From Apoderus coryli (lineage: Eukaryota; Arthropoda; Insecta; Coleoptera; Attelabidae), in contig OU452211.1 in NCBI GenBank assembly GCA_911728435.2, positions 8,724,428 through 8,788,427 of the forward strand: a stretch of DNA of 64,000 nucleotides, in the 5' to 3' direction. Each line of letters starts with the position of its first letter. Position 1 is the first letter of the stretch. Shown here piece after piece: positions 56,441 to 64,000 of the stretch. Below the pieces are notes generated by a model. It made no database searches. It saw nothing but the letters and a program-made list of their open reading frames with translations, and was not told where the DNA came from. The position numbers and the translations under genes were made by a program.

Positions 56441-56593
56441 TTCACATTTTTACCTCTTTACTTGGCATATATGTATTCTAGACAAATGGCAGCTGACAAA
56501 TGACAGTTGACAGTTTTCGAATGACAGATGCCAGTTGAAAAATGACTTTAATGTTATTAAAAAAACTATACATATTAACTATGAAACTTTAGT
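56348..56593. repeat. TGACAGTTGACAG-type short repeats
   Basis: 56487-56545 contains clustered CAGCTGACAAATGACAGTTG, ACAGTTTTCGAATGACAGATG and CCAGTTGAAAAATGAC, an irregular tandem of a 10-12-base TGACAG(T)TGA word. No gene. Confidence 0.5.
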
Positions 56594-57640
56594 CTTCGAT
56601 CATCTCGCCTATCTGCTTAGAAATATCTTCAGAAACCTCTGACACAGACAGTTGTCGCCAAAAGAATTGCTTTATCGGCTTCATTTGCCCAATCAATTCG
56701 TTGATAATTTTTTCTTTTTTATCATAATTTATTCCTCTAGAGGAAGTAGTTTGTTTGGCGTCTGCAGCTTGTGCCGAAATTTGAGTTTTAAAAACTTAGC
56801 TTAAATTCTTCGTTGTTCATTTATGATCTGCTGCCTTGTCGGAATCGGCATATTTTAATTGCTTTTAATAATGTTCCTTATTTTCTGGACTGACAACCGT
56901 TTTTTAAAATTAACGAAATCTTCAGTGCGAAGTCATACGATTTTATTGCACCGGCAGGGCTTTCTGACAAGACTAAGAAGGTCTTCGACATCTAACACCT
57001 CAGGCGTTTACCAATGGCGCCATGAATAGCGTCTGATTTCATGAAAGAAGGTCCTGATTCAAATGATTTAAAAGTTATTGTATCAGAACCCCAATTTTCA
57101 TTTACAAAAATTAAACAGCTTGTAAACAAGATCCAATTTTTGGTTTTGGGCAGCACAGTTGTCTGCCTAAAAAAATAGGTTCTTTGTTATAGTATTTCCT
57201 GCTATAACTGGCGATAGATAGACAGGCATAAAATTCCCTTTACTAACACTATTATGAATCATGGGCACGGGTTGATACTTATAAGCTTTTCAGATAGCTC
57301 CGACTTGAACTAAACTCCCATTTTCCCTGTTGAGGAAACACATTATTTCCTCTCATGCAATTTTTTAATTAGGGAATTGCGGCAACTCTGATGTTGCACC
57401 AGAGGCAAAAGATTCTGCGAAGAAAAAAACTTGGGAACCTTGTTTTGTTTTTCGGTTTCTGGATCGTAGTCGGTATCTTTATCAAAGTCATCTTCAGGTG
57501 AAATCGATTTGTTTGGGTTTTATTCTCAGGACTTTCATCAGATTCATCGACATATCCATAAAAGCAGTCTTGCGTTTTGTAGACCTTTTTCCAGAGGATC
57601 GGCCGGTTAAGCGTGCATCTCTCCCATATGGTATATTCTT
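56594..57640 (-). pseudogene. Degenerate transposon-associated protein (DUF7869-like)
   Basis: The minus strand, with many stops and shifts, carries pieces of one recognisable protein: RPIL..SGKRSTKRK near 57600, an acidic stretch, then ADNCAAQNQKLDLVYKLFNF (57115-57175). Further on come an SFE(S)G..FMKSDAIHGAIGKR frame, VLDVEDLLSLVRKPCRCNKI and a C-terminal SVSEVSEDISKQIGEMIED near 56600. DNCAAQNxxW...xFxKGHSFMxxDxxHxxI is how a large insect family with a nuclease-like fold reads; I recall it as DUF7869. It is usually transposon-borne. Fully inactive here. The family name is from memory; the assignment as one decayed gene is fairly safe. Confidence 0.5.
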
Positions 57641-59414
57641 CCTTTCTATTTGCTATGGCATTAAGGAATTTTGAGCAGCTGACTTTGTTTGGTTGCTTTA
57701 GTATTTATTAAAATATTTACAATAGTTACAAGAATCAGAAAGTTTATTTTAATTAAGTTTCCTGTAGCTAAAAATAATGTGTATGTCTTAACAAAAATAT
57801 TGATCCATCTAAATTATTCAAAATGCTTCAATCCAATTCATGTTCCAATTTCCCCTTTAATTATTAAGAAGTTCATTCCTTTTCCGTTCTATTTTTTTTT
57901 TTTTTGTCAGGGTAATAATAATATTAACTAACGAAGAGTTGAGGTGCGCAACTTGAAACTCAGCTGTACGTCCGTCGTTGGGATCGTCAACGGGACATGA
58001 GCACCTTTTCTCCGAATGTTGTTTCCACATTTACCACCGTTGCGCCCTTAGTTTACCGTGGGAATTCCATCGAAGCGATTCTATTACGCTGCGTTGGAGG
58101 CGTATTCTTCCGCAAATTACCTATTAGCAACCAATAATTATATGCAGTTGAGAAAATTTAAGTTCAAGTAAAAGTTTTGTGAAGAACTGTGAAGGTTTAT
58201 TTTTAAAGGTAATTATTAGAAGTTAATAATAATTTTATAACTTAAGAATTTGGTATTTAATTATACATAGTTCATGTAAAAACAAATTAAATCATTGTTA
58301 TCTTATAAAAGATATTTTCATCTGTCATCTTAATGATGCATTTTTTTAAAAGAAAATTTAAATTTGGGTGCATAAACAGGACAGGCTTATGTAAAATTAA
58401 CACCCAGGAATAATGCCAATTCGATGATGGGTCAGATATAGTTAGGATATCATTACACATTTTTAGGATATAAAGTTATATTGTATAATAATAATATAAA
58501 GTTATATTGTATAATAATAATTACAATCCATGTCTGTATTTATTGACTTTAATTGTGGCCATTTTTATACTAGGAAAACTAAAACCAACTTTAAAACGAG
58601 CTTTTGTATGTTTTCGTTTTCATTTTATTCTTCTTGTTTGACATACTGTACCTATAAGGTTTTCAATTAGTTTCCAATAATTAGAAGACAGTGGAAAACC
58701 GCTTTGTAAACACAGCGATTCGAGTGCTGTATCGAGGTTCCTGTAATCTCCCGCTTTCTCTTAATATCGTTTTCCAATGATAATAATTATATGTACCTAC
58801 CGATACCTATCATGCTACAAAATTCTCCTTCGCTTTAAGGGTGTATTGGAGATTGGTATCGGTGAATTTATTGATACGGGCTATGTAGGTGCTTTACAAA
58901 CTCCAATTTATCCAATAGTATAAATATTACTCGATTCGTTAGAATTTTACAGAAATAAAAGGAAAAAATACTGGAAAAATATAGGAAAAGTTTACTGTGT
59001 ATTATATATGCCCAACCAGACTGCAACATAGCCATACACTTTAATTGCAAGTCGAAAATATTCCGGCAAGGTATTGGTCTCAAGGCAGCCTACAACTGGT
59101 TCAATAATATCTTCATATATTATTAATTAGTATTTATTACAATTAAATGAGTAAATAAATCAAGGAAACAGTCTATTTTTGAGATCCGAACGTCGTTTTC
59201 ACAAAACTAGTTTCGTTTGGTAACAATTAATTATTTCGCAAAACCTTGCAATTTATTAAATATCAAACCGCTGCTCTGTATTTTAGAATAGGGAACCCTT
59301 ACAAAAGTCTATCTTATTTTTTTATCCAAAAAATGTAATAAAAGATAGGGTATTCCATTTAAAAAAAACATAACTGCAAAAAAAATCTATACTATACAGA
59401 ATGTAGTCTCTACT
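57641..59414. other. No gene; 26-bp tandem duplication
   Basis: TATAAAGTTATATTGTATAA plus TAATAA is present twice in tandem at 58469-58494 and 58495-58520. A T-run lies at about 57891-57906. No coding family seen in about 1.8 kb. Confidence 0.45.
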
Positions 59415-59525
59415 TTTAACTAGTCTTACGATCTTCGTCCCAGCTTGCAGTCTACGAAGGTTGAAGAGTCCGCCGCCATCGAATCTGTAGACGATCTCTA
59501 TTCCCCCCAGTAGATCATCCTTAAC
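59415..59525 (-). pseudogene. Reverse transcriptase fragment (between motifs B and C)
   Basis: The minus strand reads DDLLGGIEIVYRFDGGGLFN then LRRLQAGTKIVRLVKS. This matches the segment (GG)xEIVYRxDGxLFNxRRLxAxTK that precedes the YADD motif in a common insect non-LTR RT of the Jockey/L1-like group. The YADD itself is missing. It ends about 55 bp from the transposon below. Confidence 0.5.
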
Positions 59526-60093
59526 AAGTTGAATGACCGTTCAAAAGTTTTTTATTGAATGTGAAGTACAATCGATACAATTAATTTCTAAGTAAAACGT
59601 CATTCAAATGGCCTCCACGACTTCTTCTGCAGGAACGAATTCGATTAACCCAATTTTCGAGCATTTTCACTTTTTCCACTAAATCAAGTCGTTTGTCATG
59701 AATGGCACGTTCAATATAGACTTGTAAAGCTTGAAGAGAGTCTGGTTTATTTCGAAAGACCAATGACTTCAAATAACCCCACAAGAAATAGTCTAATGGT
59801 GTTAAATCACAACTTCTTGGAATATTCTTTGAAATAATCGAATCTCCAAACTTTTCTCGCAATAATTCAATTGTTGCATTTGCTGTGTGGCACGTAGCCC
59901 CGTCTTGCCTGAACCAAATGTTGTCAAGATCAACTTCTTCCAAAATCGGCCAAAAAAAGTTGGTTATCATCGATCTATATCGCTCTCCATTTACAGTAAC
60001 GGTGTTACTAGCATCATTTCGAAAGAAGTACGGACCGATGATTCCACCAGACCAAAAACCACACCAAACTGTCAATTTAGGTGAATGTAATGG

Positions 60094-60758
60094 ATAAGGC
60101 AGCGAAACTGCTTATGAGACTAACATCTGCTTCACATAAAGTTGGGCTTAAAATCAATCCATCGAAAACAAATTTCATGACAAATCTAGTCCCAAGCCGA
60201 AACTACGTAGTAGAAGGAAAAGAAATTTTCCAAGTTACATCCTACAGATATCTTGGCCATGATATTACGATTGGCAGGGACAATCAAACCTGCGAAATCA
60301 AAAGAAGGATAGGACTAACGTGGGCCGCCTATGGGAAGCTGAAGCACATTTTTAAGTCCGAAACCCCCTTATGCCTTAAGCGGAAAGTGTTTGATCAGTG
60401 TGTTCTGCCGGTTCTGACTTATGGTTCGGAGACCTTAACTCTAACACGAAAATCGGTAAATAAAGTATGAGTGGCCCAGCGAGCCATGGAACGCTCCATG
60501 TTGGGAGTCACGCTGAGAGACAGGATTCCGAATGATCGGGGTTACCGATGAAATCCAGCGAATAACATATTTAAAGTGGAACTGGGCTGGACATGTCGCA
60601 AGAATGACCAACGAAAGATGGACCAAAAAGATCATAGAGTGGAGACCTAGGCAAGATGCGTTCAGGAACAGAGGTCGTCCGCCAACCCGGTGGACGGATG
60701 ACATAAAAAGAGTAACACCAAATTGGATCCAGGATGCCCAGGATCGAAATAAATAGAG
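60094..60758 (+). pseudogene. RTE-type RT thumb and C-terminus, frameshifted
   Basis: First frame: KAAKLLMRLTSASHKVGLKI, NPSKTNFMTN, FQVTSYRYLGHDITIGRDNQ, AAYGKLKHIFKSETPLCLKR and VLTYGSETLTLT. A stop at about 60468 and a shift lead to the second: ITYLKWNWAGHVARMTNERW, TKKIIEWRPRQDAFRNRGRP, PTRWTDDIKR and WIQDAQDRNK. These are the successive blocks at the end of RTE-clade ORF2 proteins, including the LKWxWAGHxAR and GRPPxRWxDD motifs. Motifs A to C are missing because of 5' truncation. A third frame continues with EAYVQQW-like codons up to the tail. Not functional. Confidence 0.88.
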
Positions 60759-60824
60759 ATCGTTAACGGAGGCCTATGTTCAGCAGTGGACGAGACAGGC
60801 TGTTTGATGATGATGATGATGATG
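60094..60824 (+). mobile_element. RTE-type retrotransposon 3' fragment nested in the transposase
   Basis: About 730 bp starting inside the RT thumb and ending in a TGATGATGATGATGATG tail. The sequence AATGG flanks it on both sides (60089-60093 and 60825-60829), a probable target-site duplication. Removing the insert brings the two halves of the host transposase together, off by about two bases. RTE elements typically have very short 3' ends with TGA/TGAT repeats, as here. Confidence 0.85.
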
Positions 60825-61310
60825 AATGGTTTCTCATGAATAATTTGTGGATTTTCTTCGCACCAGAATCGACAGTTTTGTTTATTTACCGCACCACTCA
60901 GATGAAAGTGTGCCTCATCGGAAAAGATGATTTTCTTTAAAAAATCGTTATCGTTTTCAAGTTGTTCCAAGGCAAAATCAGCAAATTCACGACGTTTACG
61001 GTGGTCTAATGGCTTCAGTTCTTGAGTGAGAACATTTTATACGAATGCAAACCTAAATCCTATCTCAAAATCCGCCAGGTTGTGCTTTGAGACAGTCCCA
61101 ATTGTTGAGAACGTCTTGGAATCGTCAAATTGCGGTCTTCAGGAACACTTGCCTGAACGGCAGCAATATTTGCATTACTTCGGGCGGTTCTTTGTCTTAT
61201 TGGCACTTCAACATTATGTAAGTACGCTCAAAATTTTCAACAATTCGACGAATAGCGAGCACACTTGGACGATTATTACGACCAGTTTTTGAATGTCATA
61301 AAAAAGCAAA

Positions 61311-62636
61311 GGGCTGTTGTAAATTGATTTAATTCGCATGTGATAAGAAAGCAGTTACGAATGAACAAGATGATTGCCTTATTGGACTCTACTCTCCTTC
61401 CATGAAGGTAAACACCAGATTGGAGAGATACGACAGGTTCATGTAACCGAAAGAACAATAGGAAGAGGGTTATCTGACGCTGCTGCCAAATTTAGTTTCA
61501 CTAGTGGACGCTACGCTGCACCCTCAAAAAAAAAAACATATTTATTCGAATATATAAATTTTTTATCCAATATGATTTTAATGAAATCATGAAAATATAC
61601 ACGGTATATCTCTATGTCAGAATGCAATAACAGACAAAATATAGATATAGAGAAACAGAGCGTAAAATAGAGTAAAAAAAATTATAACCGGATTGTTGTT
61701 CTGCTCGCATGTTATATTTCATTTCGATTAGCTTTTTCATTAGCTCAATGCGCGATGCATTCCTATTGGTGTATTGTGATGTGTTTGAATGCTTTTAATA
61801 GTTCTGCTGATAAACAACGAACATAATATTGCATTTGCATGAGTTTTATTATGAATAAAAAATTATTTGACCTGTTCTGATATGTAGCAACTCTATAGCA
61901 ATCAATAATGATTAAAAGTTGTCGTAATGCGCCTGTTAGTTGCTGCTGTATTATTAGTCAGTCAATTAGAAAAGTTTACTGTAAAGGGATATAAATAATA
62001 CATTCAATATGTTTTGTGATCTTTGCATTTTATGCAAAAAACAAATTATGGTTTGTTCGAGAATCTCTGCTTTCTCTACCATATGTTCACGATTGAAATC
62101 TAAACAAAGCGCTGTCTTGCGATATTCCACAACTGAAGAGACAAAATCGAAGTTGAAACAGTAGAATTATGTCTTCTCCAAACAGAAAGTGCAAAACTTT
62201 GACTGACTGGATATTAACAGTTAGTGTATCTAATTTTTATTTTGAAGCCCCATCTTTTCTGAACAAATTGTTTTTGTGTGAATACTTCTTTGGCCGCATG
62301 AGAGTGATTTTTCAAGGTCGCATCACGCGTCACGTCACGACACGATTTAATATTTTCGTCCTGTAAAAGCGATGAAGCATATAACAAATATGAGGGAGAG
62401 AGAGACAGAGTTATTTGTGGTGTATGCTACACACTATATCCTATACCATACACTATTATGTATATAGCGGCGAGAGAAAACGAGTGCATGCATAGGCACA
62501 GCTACACTTAGGATGTTATTTTACAAAGCAAATATTGTGTATTATACGAGATACTGTTGTAGTTTGAAATTCTCGTGAAAGAAGTATTCACTTCTAAGTT
62601 TTGTTGTGTGTTTCGGAGTTGTTTGGTAAACGATAA
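61311..62636. other. No gene recognised
   Basis: About 1.3 kb. Sites for the transposon's right TIR are not identifiable. GA-rich run at about 62391-62410. No protein family. Confidence 0.35.
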
Positions 62637-63207
62637 GTGAATTTAAAAACGATGAGGCCAGAAGAAGTGACACAAGCCGTTGCTCTACAAGACGATGGCC
62701 GTCCGATTATATCACAGAAAGGCTTGGCCATCCACGCAGTACGGTCTCTGATGCGATACAAAGGTTCAGACAAAATAGTTCTTATTCAAAAAGACCTGGA
62801 CAGGGAAGACGAACGGCCACAAACGCAGTTGAAGATCGACTTCTTCGTCTTCAGGTTCTTCGAGAGCGAACAGCCTCTCCTTCAGCTTTGGTTAGAAGAC
62901 TGGTAGATGTTCACGGTAGCTTAGTTTCACCTGATACCGTACGCAGATGGTTCGCAGAAGAGAATCTAAAATCTTGTGTCCTGATACAGGTTCTCTATTA
63001 GATGCAGGTCATCGACGGCAGCGCTTGGAAAAGGCGGTATTTCATTGGAAGGCCGTACAGACCTTGTTACACTTCACGGGGGTATTAACGCTGATCGCTA
63101 CATTAGACTGTGCTTAGAAGAACATAATATGGCACCTTATCATCAATTTATAGTAGAAAATTTTATCTTGATGCACGACAATGCTCAACCGCACATGGCA
63201 CAAATGC
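62637..63207 (+). pseudogene. Tc1-type transposase, several deletions and shifts
   Basis: Begins MRPEEVTQAVALQDDGRPII, the first helix-turn-helix of Tc1-type transposases. A second frame (62829-63001) gives VEDRLLRLQVLRERTASPSA, then RRLVDVHGSLVSPDTVRRWF and AEENLKSC, the second DNA-binding helix set. After a gap the catalytic part is EGRTDLVTLHGGINADRYIR, HQFIVENFILMHDNAQPHMA, which holds the second catalytic Asp (MHDNA). The first Asp (W.DE.) was deleted between these blocks and the final Glu lies beyond the break at 63207. There it runs straight into RT sequence on the other strand. Confidence 0.8.
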
Positions 63208-63480
63208 AAAAGAGGACACAAATTAGATCCTTGTGGAACTCCGAATGAGGCGACATATTGCTTCGAGTCAAAACCATTAAAGGATAAACTCTGACGTCTA
63301 TCAAAAAGATAAGACTTTAAGGTTTTGGGGCAATATATCATGATTTATTCGGCCTTAGCGAAATCTGTATAGATTGCATCCACTTGACGACGGTCATCCA
63401 GGACCTCAGAAACACACCGCGAAAAAAGAGCTAAGTTGGTAGTCGCAGATCTGTCTGAAACTATTTCTCATTTTGAAAAG
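63208..63480 (-). pseudogene. Jockey/CR1-like RT fragment with deletion after motif A
   Basis: Read on the minus strand from 63480: RSATTNLALFSRCVSEVLDD, RRQVDAIYTDFAKAE (catalytic motif A, YTDFAKAFD with the last part changed), a stop, then LKSYLFDRRQSLSFNGFDSK and YVASFGVPQGSNLCPLL (motif B). About 25-30 residues between motif A and the SYL block are missing, a similar gap to the one in the element at 14080-15532. The sequence ends at about 63208 exactly where the Tc1 frame breaks. Confidence 0.75.
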
Positions 63481-64000
63481 ATTTGCTTCTTAAAAGCACA
63501 TTCTTTTCTCCTCACATCATTGGTTTCCAAGAAAAAAGCACACCACTTTGCGAATACGAGTATATGTAAATGAGAAATGCAAAAGCTTATACTTCATATT
63601 CAGTCTAACTACTCAGCAGGGCATACTTCTAAACATTCAGCACATCGCCGGGTACAGTTCATCTTGAAAAGCTTTTCCAAGAGGTATTATAAGGGATGTT
63701 TTTCTCCTGCTTGTTGTTATACATTTGCATTTATTTTTTATTTTTGTTTCTGATTTGAATGTGTTTTGTCATGCCTGCAGGTGATGTAAACAGCCGGCTT
63801 TACTTCCAGTTGCAAAGTTTCCTGTTAAATACATGCTAATGTCGTTGTCTCTTTTTTAGAATCACGATGAATTTTTATGTTCCAGCCAGATTGCTGCTAT
63901 TATGTTGTTTCAAAAGTGTGTTTTAGTCAGATAAGTAATTAGTCTTTGCTTTAATTGTATTGAATTAATTAAATGAACATAAAACATCTTAATTGTAATT
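63481..64000. other. No gene recognised
   Basis: Final 520 bp. No open frame with family resemblance and no repeat seen; anything here would continue beyond the window. Confidence 0.35.

Larger units (their letters stand above)
59581..61310 (-). pseudogene. mariner-type DDE transposase interrupted by an RTE insertion
   Basis: N-terminal part (61310 to about 60830, minus strand, several frames): NNRPSVLAIRRIVENFE, VQASVPEDRNLTIPRRSQQL, GLSQSTTWRILR, then a clean frame with the first catalytic Asp in KKIIFSDEAHFHLSGAVNKQ and RFWCEENPQIIHEKP. The gene is then broken by an insertion. C-terminal part (60088-59581): LTVWCGFWSGGIIGPYFF, second Asp in IWFRQDGATCHTANATIELL, third in SCDLTPLDYFLWGYLKSL, then a clean run to the stop. 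About six residues (the usual VNWPP stretch) are deleted before the third Asp. The 165-codon distal frame is intact. The subgroup within mariner is not determined. Confidence 0.85.

Noticed and set aside
62391..62410. GA-rich run as a regulatory element
   Set aside because: Simple sequence with no gene nearby.

Overview
This looks like a gene-poor, A+T-rich stretch of an insect nuclear genome. A beetle is my best guess, but nothing in the sequence proves the order. The evidence is the mix of decayed mobile elements: irritans-type mariner, Tc1, other DDE transposons, piggyBac, P/THAP, non-LTR retrotransposons of Jockey/CR1, RTE and I/R1 type, and solo LTRs. The splice signals and poly(A) signals are of ordinary animal type. 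I find no bacterial operons, CRISPR array, rRNA or tRNA, and no convincing full-length host gene. All element names come from motifs read by eye, with no database search.

Layout. 0.5-1.7 kb: DDE transposon with 192-bp terminal inverted repeats (TIRs) and a dead transposase. 2.2-2.65 kb: piggyBac N-terminus. 3.2-3.7 kb: two reverse transcriptase (RT) pieces. 4.58-5.3 kb: 171-bp tandem array ending in a hammerhead-like hairpin. 6.4 kb: 43-bp tandem repeat. 7.3-8.6 kb: RT piece, two palindromes and an LTR copy. 9.8-11.1 kb: 3' part of an I/R1-type element with an intact-looking RNase H. 12.6-15.8 kb: two Jockey/CR1-like RT pseudogenes. 16.8-18.3 kb: 80-bp minisatellite in two blocks. 20-23.4 kb: transposase fragment split by a MITE, an RT fragment and an LTR copy. 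25-27 kb: MITEs. 27.8-32.3 kb: P-element piece, non-LTR C-terminus and a THAP-like split gene. 34-40 kb: possible integrase, possible Crypton piece, RT piece and mariner piece. 41.4-47.4 kb: two LTR copies with primer-binding-site-like leaders and small RT pieces. 49-53 kb: piggyBac C-terminus, mariner and RT piece. 53.2-55.1 kb: a 1.83-kb fold-back element. 56-57.6 kb: RNase H piece and a DUF7869-like pseudogene. 59.4-63.5 kb: transposon interrupted by an RTE insertion, then a Tc1/RT junction.

The parts do not form a pathway. They record successive insertions, internal deletions and nesting. The candidates least explained by routine element decay are the 1.83-kb fold-back element with a transposase C-terminus in its loop, the paired palindromes at 7.6-7.8 kb, the THAP-like split gene at 31.3-32.3 kb, the alternating-variant minisatellite, and the density of TACAGGGTG ends across the window.
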